Shown piece after piece: positions 1 to 7,196 of a stretch of 34,938 nt of DNA (position 1 is the stretch's first letter; the number at the start of each line of letters is the position of its first letter). This stretch comes from Chitinophagaceae bacterium (GTDB lineage: Bacteria; Bacteroidota; Bacteroidia; Chitinophagales; Chitinophagaceae). The position numbers and the translations under genes are program-made. The notes beneath the pieces were generated by a model. That model had not been told where the DNA came from and did not search any database. It worked only from the letters and a program-made list of their open reading frames with translations. The stretch covers positions 1 to 34,938 of the forward strand of contig SCQV01000443.1 in assembly GCA_004299085.1 (NCBI GenBank), written 5' to 3'.

Positions 1-520
1 GAATATCTCTGATTTTTCGATCTCTGATTTTTTGTTCCTGATTCATATTTGGAATGGGGTTTTCAAATCAGACATCGTTACATCAAACGTCATAAGATGG
101 ATTTGAATATCTCTGATTTTTCGATCTCTGATTTTTTGTTCCTGATTCATATTTGGAATGGGGTTTTCAAATCAGACATCGTTACCTCAGGCATCATAAA
201 ATGGATTTGAATATCTCTGATTTTTCGATCTCTGATTTATTGTTCCTGCTTCATATTTGAAACGGGGTTTCCAAATCAGACATTGTTACATCAGACATCA
301 TAAAATGGATTTGAATATCTCTGATTTTTCGATCTCTGATTTATTGTTCCTGCTTCATATCTGAAACGGGGTTTTCAAATCAGACATCGTTACATCAGAC
401 ATCATAAAATGGATTTGAATATCTCTGATTTTTCGATCTCTGATTTTTTGTTCCTGATTCATATTTGAAACGGGGTTTCCAAATCAGACATCGTTACCTC
501 AGACATCATAAAATGGATTT
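1..520. repeat. Five tandem copies of a 104-bp repeat
   Basis: Copies start at 1, 105, 209, 313 and 417, each exactly 104 bp, and a sixth breaks off after seven bases at 521. The array probably continues left of the window. Copies differ at few positions (for example TTGGAATGGGG against TTGAAACGGGG). Each unit holds two direct sub-repeats (TCTCTGATTTTT twice; ATCAGACATC twice) and a small hairpin (ATTTGAAA, loop CGGGGT, TTTCAAAT). The period is not a multiple of three and no open frame crosses it, so it is not a coding repeat. Its function is unknown. Confidence 0.95.
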
Positions 521-535
521 GAATATTCTCTCCTG

Positions 536-572
536 AAAAAAGTAAAGCCCTCCCTGAGATCAGGAAGGGCTT
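536..572 (-). terminator. Intrinsic terminator reading leftwards
   Basis: AGCCCTCCCTGA (547-558) pairs with TCAGGAAGGGCT (560-571) with one G-T type mismatch. Read on the minus strand it is followed by TTTACTTTTTT (546-536). That is a stem plus T-tract for leftward transcription. No minus-strand protein gene lies to its right, so it would end a non-coding transcript. Confidence 0.75.
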
Positions 573-668
573 CGCATACCTGTTTGTCCTATGTGTATAA
601 TTGGTATGCGATAAATTCTAATAATTTCAACGCCTAAAATAAAGCATTTTTCTTACCGTTGCCAATAT
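536..668 (-). ncRNA. Candidate small RNA, about 130 nt
   Basis: Inferred from three signals: a minus-strand TATCTTTG (-7 element) at 682-675, a perfect 8-bp stem CGCATACC/GGTATGCG (573-580 with 603-610, 22-nt loop), and the terminator at 547-572. The interval has no credible ORF. I do not recognise the family. It could also be the 3' end of antisense transcription rather than a discrete RNA. The 5' end is approximate. Confidence 0.4.
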
Positions 669-674
669 TTTTCG

Positions 675-682
675 CAAAGATA
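675..682 (-). promoter_or_regulatory. Minus-strand -7 element TATCTTTG
   Basis: The reverse complement of CAAAGATA is an exact TAnnTTTG match. No good -33 TTTG is seen 17-21 bp upstream, so the support is the -7 box and the terminator about 110 bp downstream. Confidence 0.4.
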
Positions 683-719
683 GACAAAGAATGAAGTAAA
701 AAGTTTAATTCCACCCATG

Positions 720-748
720 TTTGAACGGAACTTTTGTCCCTATCTTTG
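720..748 (+). promoter_or_regulatory. Bacteroidota sigma-A promoter TTTG-N17-TATCTTTG
   Basis: A -33 TTTG (720-723) and a -7 TATCTTTG (741-748) are separated by 17 bp. Transcription should start a few bases after 748, essentially at the ATG at 753. This places the upstream in-frame ATG at 717 outside the transcript and suggests a leaderless mRNA. Confidence 0.7.
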
Positions 749-752
749 TTAT

Positions 753-1790
753 ATGCCGGAGATTTCCAGAAAGAAAATATTTTATCCGCTCAATGATGCC
801 TTTCGTCACTATCTGAAGCTGTATGACCGTGAAATGAAGCTGCCGGTGTCTTACGAAATGCTGAAATATTATGATAATGCTATTCCGTTGTATGATAACG
901 AAGGGAAGGATACTTTATGGGAAACGGTTTTTTATCCCCAGCATTTAATGCCGCAGGTTCACAGAGGTTTGAAGCGGGTCTATTCTATCCTCAAGGCGGG
1001 AGGTGATCAGACTGCAGAAGAGCATTTGGATATCGAAAGGATTGATTTCTGCACCTTTGGCAATTCCCATCCATTCCGCGTCCGGGTGGTCAATACTTAC
1101 AACGAGGTATATGATTATTTTTATGTGAAGATAGCGGATGCTTCCCGTATTTATGGACTGGAGCTGGAACATATTCTCTCTCCTTATTGGATTAATTTCT
1201 TAGTTGACAGCAATACGCTGATAGAAGAGCATATCGCGGGCGTGCCCGGCGATCAGTTTATTCTGCATTGGATGAAGCGTCCGGAATTTAATCCGACCCG
1301 TATTGCCAAGGAATTTGTCAAATTTAATGAAAGATGTTTTGTCCGTTTATTGGGTGATATGCGTTCTTACAATTTTGTTTTTGATATCACGCCGGACTTT
1401 GACGATGTGCAGTTCCGGATTCGCGCCATTGATTTTGACCAGCAATTTTACGAAGGGAAAAAGGCCTTATATATGCCACAGTTTTTTAAGGAAAACAGGC
1501 CTTTTGTTGAACTGGTCTTGCATCAGTTGAATGCGGAAGTGGTCAGGCAATATCAGCAGGAGGAAAGGGCGCTTATTGCCCGCCGCATGAAGGCCCACCG
1601 GCACAGGATAAAGGATTTACGTGATGTAATTATGACGGATAATGTGTCCACACCGGAGAAAATAGGGCAGTTAGGCAGTGAATTGGCACACCATTATGAC
1701 GACAAAGTTTTTTCCCGGTGCAGGACTATGGGAGAAATCATAGAAAGAAGTCTAAAACGTTTACTCGTGAAAAGCCTTAAAAATTCCTAA
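753..1790 (+). CDS. Conserved-type hypothetical protein with kinase-like motifs
   Basis: I do not recognise a named family for this 345-residue protein. It has no signal peptide or membrane segment, so it is probably cytoplasmic. The spacing of motifs resembles a protein-kinase/aminoglycoside-phosphotransferase fold: YVKI with Lys126 (beta-3 lysine position), an acidic helix just after it, GDMRSYN (Asp202, Asn207; compare HGDxxxxN) and IDFDQ (Asp227, Asp229; compare the metal-binding DFG/DFD). The C-terminal ~80 residues are charged and helical. An in-frame ATG at 717 would give 357 residues, but the promoter at 720-748 overlaps that start, so 753 is preferred. It lies 25 bp before the MlaE-type permease gene, which suggests a link to the lipid transporter. 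Catalytic activity is inference only. Confidence 0.6.
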   Translation: MPEISRKKIFYPLNDAFRHYLKLYDREMKLPVSYEMLKYYDNAIPLYDNEGKDTLWETVFYPQHLMPQVHRGLKRVYSILKAGGDQTAEEHLDIERIDFCTFGNSHPFRVRVVNTYNEVYDYFYVKIADASRIYGLELEHILSPYWINFLVDSNTLIEEHIAGVPGDQFILHWMKRPEFNPTRIAKEFVKFNERCFVRLLGDMRSYNFVFDITPDFDDVQFRIRAIDFDQQFYEGKKALYMPQFFKENRPFVELVLHQLNAEVVRQYQQEERALIARRMKAHRHRIKDLRDVIMTDNVSTPEKIGQLGSELAHHYDDKVFSRCRTMGEIIERSLKRLLVKSLKNS

Positions 1791-1795
1791 TTTTG
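1788..1795 (+). promoter_or_regulatory. Possible -7 element TAATTTTG before the permease gene
   Basis: TAATTTTG matches TAnnTTTG and overlaps the stop codon of the preceding gene, 20 bp before the ATG at 1816. The -33 region is weak, so this may be a secondary promoter for the transporter pair. Confidence 0.3.
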
Positions 1796-1815
1796 GCAGA
1801 TATTTTCAATTATTT

Positions 1816-2553
1816 ATGGTACTGACTTCTTTTGGTCGTTATTTATTGATGCTGAAAGGCATGTTCTCCAAACCGGAAAACTGGAGAATGTACTGGAAGC
1901 AATTTATGCTTCAATGCTCGGACATTGGTATTAGATCGCTCGGTATTGTGATTATTATTTCATTGTTTATTGGAGGTGTGTCCACCGTGCAGACTGCTTA
2001 TCAGCTTGTAAGCCCTATTATTCCAAAGGCTACGATTGCTCAGGTTGTAAGGGATTCCATGATCCTGGAATTTGCACCCACGATTACCTGTATTGTGCTG
2101 GCAGGCGTCGTCGGCTCTAAAATCGCATCTGAATTGGGAAATATGCGGGTGAGCGAGCAGATAGATGCTTTGGAGATTATGGGCATTAACACCAAAGGAT
2201 ATTTGATTTTGCCTAAGATAGCGGCTTCTTTATTAACTATTCCCATGTTAGTGGTTCTGTCCATGTTCCTGGGTATATGGGCAGGAGAGATAGCGGGTAT
2301 CGTATCCGGTATTATTTCCGAGCGGGACTTTATGCAGGGACTGGTGCAGGGATTCAGGCCCTATATTGTATTTTTCGCGCTGGTAAAGGCTTATACCTTC
2401 GCTTTTATTATTGCCAGCATTTCTTCCTATTTTGGGTATTATGTGAAGGGGGGGGCATTGGAAATAGGACGTGCAAGCACTAAAGCTGTAGTGATAAGCT
2501 GTATATTTATATTATTGGCAGATTATGCCCTGGCGGCCCTGTTGCTTACGTAA
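1816..2553 (+). CDS. mlaE: MlaE-family ABC transporter permease
   Basis: This 245-residue membrane protein is the permease of an Mla-type transporter that moves phospholipids between the outer and inner membranes. The sequence shows an N-terminal amphipathic stretch, then hydrophobic segments near residues 45-65, 80-105, 135-165 and 185-240. It carries the family hallmark around residues 75-125: EFAPTITCIVLAGVVGSKIA, then ELGNMRVSEQIDALEIMGIN. The length is normal for the family. It is followed 20 bp later by its ATPase. The usual MlaD-type MCE substrate-binding protein is not in this window and may be encoded elsewhere, as Mla parts can be scattered. The family assignment is firm; the precise lipid substrate is not known. 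Confidence 0.92.
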   Translation: MVLTSFGRYLLMLKGMFSKPENWRMYWKQFMLQCSDIGIRSLGIVIIISLFIGGVSTVQTAYQLVSPIIPKATIAQVVRDSMILEFAPTITCIVLAGVVGSKIASELGNMRVSEQIDALEIMGINTKGYLILPKIAASLLTIPMLVVLSMFLGIWAGEIAGIVSGIISERDFMQGLVQGFRPYIVFFALVKAYTFAFIIASISSYFGYYVKGGALEIGRASTKAVVISCIFILLADYALAALLLT

Positions 2554-2573
2554 TATTAGTTATTTCAAACAAT

Positions 2574-3362
2574 ATGATAGAATTGATTGGCGTTTATAAA
2601 GGGTTTGAAGGCAAAGATGTACTGCAGGATATTTCTGCGGTGATGGAAGCCGGTAAAACCAACCTGATCATCGGTACCAGCGGCAGCGGCAAGACTGTAC
2701 TGATGAAATGTATGGTAGGATTATTTGAAATTGATAAGGGAGAGATATTGTATAACAAATCCGATTTTTTTTCCATGACGGACAAAGAAAAGAAAGTGAT
2801 CCGCCAGGAAATCGGCATGTTATTTCAGGGTACCGCATTATTTGACAGCATGACGGTGGAGCAAAATGTGATGTTCCCGTTACAGATGTTTTCCAATATG
2901 AGTTACCGTGAAAGGATAAAAAGGGTTAATTTTTGCCTGGACAGAGTTAATCTGAAAGATACCAATAAAAAATATCCTGCAGAGATCAGCGGTGGCATGA
3001 AGAAAAGAGTAGGAATAGCGCGTTCTATCGTTTTGAATCCCAAATATCTGTTTTGCGATGAACCCAATTCCGGATTAGATCCTCAAACTTCCATGGTGAT
3101 TGATAAGCTGATCCATGAACTTACGGTAGAATATAATATTACGACCGTCATTAACACTCATGATATGAACTCTGTAATGGAAATAGGAGATAATATTCTG
3201 TACCTGTACCAGGGGCATAAACAATGGGAAGGCAGCAGCAAGGATATTATTTACAGTAAGGATGAGAAGCTGAACAGTTTTATTTTTGCCTCAGAATTTT
3301 TACAGGAAGCCAAACGGATGCGACAGATGGATATGGAAGGTAAACAATTGCCCCCTAGATAG
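2574..3362 (+). CDS. mlaF: MlaF-type ABC transporter ATP-binding protein
   Basis: This 262-residue cytoplasmic ATPase would power the MlaE-type permease encoded just upstream. All nucleotide-binding motifs are visible: Walker A GTSGSGKT (34-41), Q-loop FQGT (Gln85), signature ISGGMKKR (138-145), Walker B YLFCDEP (158-164) with catalytic Glu163, the D-loop SGLDP (166-170) and the switch histidine in NTHD (His196). The GGMKKR signature rather than GGQ is typical of Mla-type ATPases. The C-terminal ~40 residues extend past the core fold. The gap of 47 bp to the LacI-type gene and the common strand would allow read-through, although that regulator probably serves the downstream locus. Confidence 0.92.
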   Translation: MIELIGVYKGFEGKDVLQDISAVMEAGKTNLIIGTSGSGKTVLMKCMVGLFEIDKGEILYNKSDFFSMTDKEKKVIRQEIGMLFQGTALFDSMTVEQNVMFPLQMFSNMSYRERIKRVNFCLDRVNLKDTNKKYPAEISGGMKKRVGIARSIVLNPKYLFCDEPNSGLDPQTSMVIDKLIHELTVEYNITTVINTHDMNSVMEIGDNILYLYQGHKQWEGSSKDIIYSKDEKLNSFIFASEFLQEAKRMRQMDMEGKQLPPR

Positions 3363-3409
3363 AAAGCGATTTCTCCCTGATTTATTTTTTCTAATTGTTT
3401 GACGAGTTT

Positions 3410-4420
3410 ATGCGAAAAGTTTCTCTCAGAGATATTGCTGCGCAAGCCGGAGTTTCCCCAACAACAGTATCTTTTGTAATAAATGGCAAAGCTCGTGAAA
3501 TGAGAGTTAGCCGGGACGTTATTCAGCGCATAGAGGCGTTAATAAAAAAACTGAATTATCAGCCTAATTCTATGGCCCGTGGACTTCGTACCGGCAAAAC
3601 AGGCACCATTGGATTAATGGTAGAAGACATTTCCAATCACTTTTTTGCGACATTGGCCAGAGTCATTGAAGATGAAGCCGATTACTTTGGATATGATGTT
3701 GTTTATTGCAGTACGGAGAATAAAGAAGCAAGAGCACAAAAGCTACTGGAAACGCTGACACACCGTCAAGTTGATGGTTATATTCTGACACCCACTCCTG
3801 AGCTGGATGTGGGCGTGCAAAAGTTGCTTCAGGGAAAAAAATCATTAGTATTGATGGATAGGTATTTCCCCTCCTTGAATACAAATTTTGTAGGGGTGGA
3901 TAATCTTCTCGGGGCCTCAATGGCTGCCTCCCATCTCCTGGCTCAAGGGTATCAAAAGATTGCACTCGTAACTACTTCGTCCTCACAAATACAAATGCAG
4001 GAAAGGGTGCGGGGATTTACAAATACAGTTAATGAAAGCAACATAGCTCTAATAAAACAAGTACATCTACGTATTCCCTTTGAAAAAATAAAAGAAAATG
4101 CTGTCGGACAAATTATCCGATTCTTGATAAAGCACAAGCCTGACGCCGTTTTTTTTACTACCAATTACCTTGGAATATGTGGGCTAGAGGCTATTAAAAG
4201 CCTTGGCTGGGCAATACCCTCACAAATAGGTGTGGTAAGCTTTGATGATCACATTGTGTTTAGACTATATGAGCCTGCTATTACCTGCGTCGCGCAGCCT
4301 ATAATGGAGATCGGTAAATATGCTGTTAAAGCCTTAATCCAGGATATTCAAAAAAAGGATCCTGATGTATTGGCACGGTATGTTTTAAAACCTCAACTGA
4401 TTGTCCGTAAATCATGCTGA
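3410..4420 (+). CDS. LacI-family transcriptional regulator
   Basis: This 336-residue regulator has an N-terminal helix-turn-helix (SLRDIAAQAGVSPTTVSFVING, residues 5-26) and a hinge region ending in PNSMARGLRTGKTGTIGL (~52-69). A periplasmic-binding-protein-like sugar-sensing domain follows to the end (VDGYILTP, GVVSFDDH and similar family motifs). The ATG at 3410 puts the first helix at the usual distance; a TTG at 3395 gives a five-residue extension and is less likely. It sits directly upstream of, and on the same strand as, the polysaccharide utilisation genes. Two palindromes in the 391-bp gap (4517-4534 and 4733-4742) are candidate operators. This suggests it senses a sugar released by the locus and controls it. 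Whether it represses or activates cannot be read from sequence. Confidence 0.9.
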   Translation: MRKVSLRDIAAQAGVSPTTVSFVINGKAREMRVSRDVIQRIEALIKKLNYQPNSMARGLRTGKTGTIGLMVEDISNHFFATLARVIEDEADYFGYDVVYCSTENKEARAQKLLETLTHRQVDGYILTPTPELDVGVQKLLQGKKSLVLMDRYFPSLNTNFVGVDNLLGASMAASHLLAQGYQKIALVTTSSSQIQMQERVRGFTNTVNESNIALIKQVHLRIPFEKIKENAVGQIIRFLIKHKPDAVFFTTNYLGICGLEAIKSLGWAIPSQIGVVSFDDHIVFRLYEPAITCVAQPIMEIGKYAVKALIQDIQKKDPDVLARYVLKPQLIVRKSC

Positions 4421-4453
4421 AAGCCATAAAGAGTGACTCACATTAAAATATGG

Positions 4454-4489
4454 CAATATTGTATTAGATCTTGCCAAAATTGTGTTAGA
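4454..4489 (+). promoter_or_regulatory. Two 15-bp direct repeats, 21-bp period
   Basis: CAATATTGTATTAGA (4454-4468) and CAAAATTGTGTTAGA (4475-4489) match at 13 of 15 positions, with starts 21 bp apart, two turns of DNA. The second ends at the -33 region of the promoter whose -7 box is at 4508. The geometry is that of a class-II activator site bound by a tandem dimer. The binding protein is unknown; a LacI protein would be expected to prefer palindromes. Confidence 0.5.
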
Positions 4490-4515
4490 CAGATGAAATT
4501 ATTAACGTAGCTTTG
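4485..4515 (+). promoter_or_regulatory. Promoter for the utilisation locus, TTAG-N19-TAGCTTTG
   Basis: An exact -7 TAGCTTTG lies at 4508-4515 with a degenerate -33 TTAG at 4485-4488. The poor -33 fits a promoter that needs the adjacent direct repeats for activation. Start of transcription is expected near 4521, giving a leader of about 290 nt. Confidence 0.5.
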
Positions 4516-4516
4516 G

Positions 4517-4534
4517 AGCTAAATTGATTTAGCT
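4517..4534. promoter_or_regulatory. 18-bp palindrome at the expected transcription start
   Basis: AGCTAAAT-TG-ATTTAGCT has perfect 8-bp arms and a 2-bp centre. It starts two bases after the -7 box, so a bound protein would block initiation. It is a candidate operator, though its centre is TG rather than the CG usual for LacI-family sites. Confidence 0.45.
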
Positions 4535-4537
4535 AAG

Positions 4538-4563
4538 AAGGGAAGAGTTTCTTTTCTTCCCTT
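4538..4563 (+). promoter_or_regulatory. Stem-loop in the 5' leader
   Basis: AAGGGAAGA (4538-4546) and TCTTCCCTT (4555-4563) form a perfect 9-bp stem with an 8-nt loop. No T-tract follows, so it is not an obvious terminator. It may stabilise the leader or act with the palindrome just upstream. Confidence 0.4.
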
Positions 4564-4732
4564 CGAGGTTAAGTTTAGAAGAAACAAGCAGGAGTAAAAA
4601 TCATTGGCGTGACGGTTTACTTCTGCATTTTTAACCTTTTCAATTACAAAGGTATGCTAAGCGCAAGAAAGTATATTCACTTTCGTCATTATTTAACACT
4701 TCTTTTAGATTCTATCCCCCATTTAAAGAGCA

Positions 4733-4742
4733 GAAGCGCTTC
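4733..4742. promoter_or_regulatory. CG-centred palindrome, candidate LacI-family operator
   Basis: GAAGCGCTTC is a perfect 10-bp palindrome with the central CG and A-GCGC-T core common to LacI-family sites such as cre. It lies 69 bp before the ATG at 4812. A weak promoter-like TTG-N15-TATTTTTTG follows at 4757-4783. The same 10-mer occurs inside a coding region at 32589-32598, so chance cannot be excluded. Confidence 0.4.
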
Positions 4743-4811
4743 ACCTATCAAGTTCATTGTAGGCAGGAATCTGCTATTTTTTGTCTTTCCGACTAAATTT
4801 TACCAAAGCCT

Positions 4812-7157
4812 ATGAAAAAGAAATACCTTCTATATTTTATTGTGTTCAGTGCATTAGCAGGGATGATTGTTTCGGGATGGGATATGCCCGGAGAGGCACC
4901 TGCTTTATCTAAAAATTTTACTGCAAACCCGCCTCCTCCTGACACTCCACATGGACTTATAGGTTCTTATTATAATGGTGAGCAATTCGATGCTTATGTA
5001 GCCACACGAATTGACTCCGTTATTCAATTTGACTGGGGTAACAGCGGTTCTCCTTTCCCAGGGCAGATCAATCATGATCACTTTTCTGTACGCTGGGTGG
5101 GCTATATTAAACCGCCTGTAACGGGCACTTATACTTTTCATGCTAATTCTGACGATGGTGGCAGGTTGATCATCGGAGGGTTGGATTTTTTGGATTATTG
5201 GGGTACCTGTTGCAATGATTTCAGCGCCACTATATTTTTAAAAGCCGACAGTTTATACCCATTTGTATTTGAAATGCATCAGGGAACCGGAGGCGCTAAT
5301 GCGAAGTATGTCGAATGGGAAGCTCCGGGATTGCCTTTGGAATTAGTCCCTAATAGTGCCCTATATGCAATAGCTCCGCCAGTGGCATTGCCCAAGCCGG
5401 ATGTAAGCAGAGATACAGCTCATGGGCTAATTGGTTATTATTATAATGATCCTAATGTAAGTCCGAACTGGTTTGATACATTGGTAATCACAAGGATTGA
5501 TCCGCAGATAAATTTTGATTGGGGAAATGGGTCACCTATACCACCCAGGATTCAAACAGATTATTTTTCAGTGCGTTGGGTAGGTTTTGTGAGAGCTCCG
5601 GTAACGGGTACTTACACGTTTCATACCTGGTCTGACGACGGAAGCCGCTTGTGGGTAGCCGGCCAAAAAATCATTGATTATTGGTCAACCTGCTGCTCTG
5701 ACCATGCTGGAACGATTGATTTGAATGCCGGGGTATTATATCCGATTGTGCTGGAATATCATGAGATTGGGGGCGGCGCCGGAGTTCATTATATTAATTG
5801 GGAGGCGCCCGGGCTGCCATTAGAAAATATTCCGACGAATGATTATTACACAGTAAAATTATCAACTGTGTCTCCCCCCTTATTCTATCCGCAACCGGGG
5901 ATTTATGTTGACAGTGTGAGGGTATTTATGGTCTCGCCCACCAATGGGTCTCAGATACATTATACTTTAGACGGTAGTACTCCGGACGAAAATTCACCTA
6001 TAGATACCGGATATATTCTTATTAATAAAAATACTCAGATAAATGCAGTAGCTTATCATGATGGCATGGTACAATCTGTTATGAGTTCGGCTACTTATCG
6101 TATTATTCCACCTCTTGTTTCTACCCCATCGTTTTATCCGGGACAGGGGATTTATGGTGATTCTATCAAAGTGGTTATTTCAACCAGAGAAGACAGTACT
6201 GTCATTTATTATACTCTTGACGGCAGTACTCCTGATACAACCTCTATCCTATATTCCAGACCGGTAGAAATTGATTCTACTACCAGACTCAAAGCTTTTG
6301 CCGTAAAATCTGGTATGTCGCCTTCCAATGTGGCGTCTGCCACCTATACCTTTCTTCCGCCCGCGGCTGCGGCTCCTACTTTCAGTGTGGCTGCCGGGAA
6401 TTATAATGACCCTCAGACCGTTTCTATAACAAGCACTACTTCAGGCGCCATAATACATTATGTTACAGGAAATGATGCTTTGAATGATGCTTCACCCGTA
6501 TATTCCTCTCCCATTACTATTGGTAAAACAACCACCCTTAAGGCTTTTGCTGAAAAAGACGGTTTGCGTACTTCCGATGTAACGATTGCAACTTATACAA
6601 TCGGCACTCAGCAGGAAAAAGTAGATAGCCCCAGTTTCAGTCTGCCGGGGGGGCATTATAATGGTATAAAACAGATAGCCATCACAACAAAAACCCAGGG
6701 AGCTACCATTTATTATACGACAGATGGGAAGACGCCCGACAGTAATTCAAATGTTTACGTAGCTCCTGTATTGATCATGGATAGCATGACACTTAAAGCT
6801 ATTGCGACCAGAGTGGGAATGCATCCTTCTGATATCATCTCTGCTACTTATATCATTTCAGGCGCTATTCAGGATACGGGTGCTATCAATGATAAGCTGC
6901 CGGTTCCAAAATTGACAATATCTCCTAATCCGGCTACAGATATAGCCCGCCTTACTTGGACAAATATGGTATATACACTTGACGGAGCATATCTGACAGT
7001 AACGGACAGCCGGGGAGCCATCATGCAAAGAATAAATATAAAAGGAGGGTACACCTATTATGATCTTAATACAAGCACTTATTCAAACGGAGTTTATTTC
7101 GTAAGAATAGTATCAGGCAATTCAATATTACTTGGCAAATTGATTATTGGACGATGA
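4812..7157 (+). CDS. Secreted two-PA14 protein with chitobiase-C-like repeats and T9SS sorting domain
   Basis: This 781-residue surface or secreted protein has no recognisable catalytic domain and is probably a glycan-binding protein. The order is: signal peptide (1-21), PA14 domain (~46-175, with SDDGGRL), second PA14 (~204-336, with SDDGSRL), and four repeats like the CHB_HEX_C/FN3-type domain at the end of chitobiases (~354-432, 436-513, 520-597, 605-683). The repeats share GxYxDSxxVxxS, IxYTLDGSTPD and SATY. A type IX secretion type A sorting domain follows (~700-781, with SPNPATD and GVYFVRI). Each PA14 carries a Cys-Cys pair (133-134 and 294-295) in DYWxTCCxD. It is the first gene of the long operon and is followed by a PorV homologue, which serves T9SS cargo. 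Confidence 0.85.
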   Translation: MKKKYLLYFIVFSALAGMIVSGWDMPGEAPALSKNFTANPPPPDTPHGLIGSYYNGEQFDAYVATRIDSVIQFDWGNSGSPFPGQINHDHFSVRWVGYIKPPVTGTYTFHANSDDGGRLIIGGLDFLDYWGTCCNDFSATIFLKADSLYPFVFEMHQGTGGANAKYVEWEAPGLPLELVPNSALYAIAPPVALPKPDVSRDTAHGLIGYYYNDPNVSPNWFDTLVITRIDPQINFDWGNGSPIPPRIQTDYFSVRWVGFVRAPVTGTYTFHTWSDDGSRLWVAGQKIIDYWSTCCSDHAGTIDLNAGVLYPIVLEYHEIGGGAGVHYINWEAPGLPLENIPTNDYYTVKLSTVSPPLFYPQPGIYVDSVRVFMVSPTNGSQIHYTLDGSTPDENSPIDTGYILINKNTQINAVAYHDGMVQSVMSSATYRIIPPLVSTPSFYPGQGIYGDSIKVVISTREDSTVIYYTLDGSTPDTTSILYSRPVEIDSTTRLKAFAVKSGMSPSNVASATYTFLPPAAAAPTFSVAAGNYNDPQTVSITSTTSGAIIHYVTGNDALNDASPVYSSPITIGKTTTLKAFAEKDGLRTSDVTIATYTIGTQQEKVDSPSFSLPGGHYNGIKQIAITTKTQGATIYYTTDGKTPDSNSNVYVAPVLIMDSMTLKAIATRVGMHPSDIISATYIISGAIQDTGAINDKLPVPKLTISPNPATDIARLTWTNMVYTLDGAYLTVTDSRGAIMQRINIKGGYTYYDLNTSTYSNGVYFVRIVSGNSILLGKLIIGR

Positions 7158-7196
7158 CCTCACAGCGTAAATTAAAAAGTTCTAAATGTATTTAAA

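Noticed and set aside
1..520. CRISPR array
   Set aside because: The units are 104 bp and nearly identical throughout, without short repeats separated by unique spacers, and no cas gene is present.
717..752. In-frame ATG at 717 as the start of the kinase-like protein
   Set aside because: The -33 and -7 promoter elements lie between 720 and 748, so the transcript should begin after this codon.
3663..3965. 100-codon minus-strand ORF inside the LacI-family gene
   Set aside because: Shadow of a strongly conserved coding frame.
4609..4815. 68-codon ORF from GTG overlapping the start of the PA14 gene (stop CTATGA)
   Set aside because: GTG start, no recognisable family, phenylalanine- and lysine-rich composition typical of translated AT-rich leader, and it crosses the regulatory palindrome. 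A leader peptide coupled to the PA14 gene is possible but unsupported.
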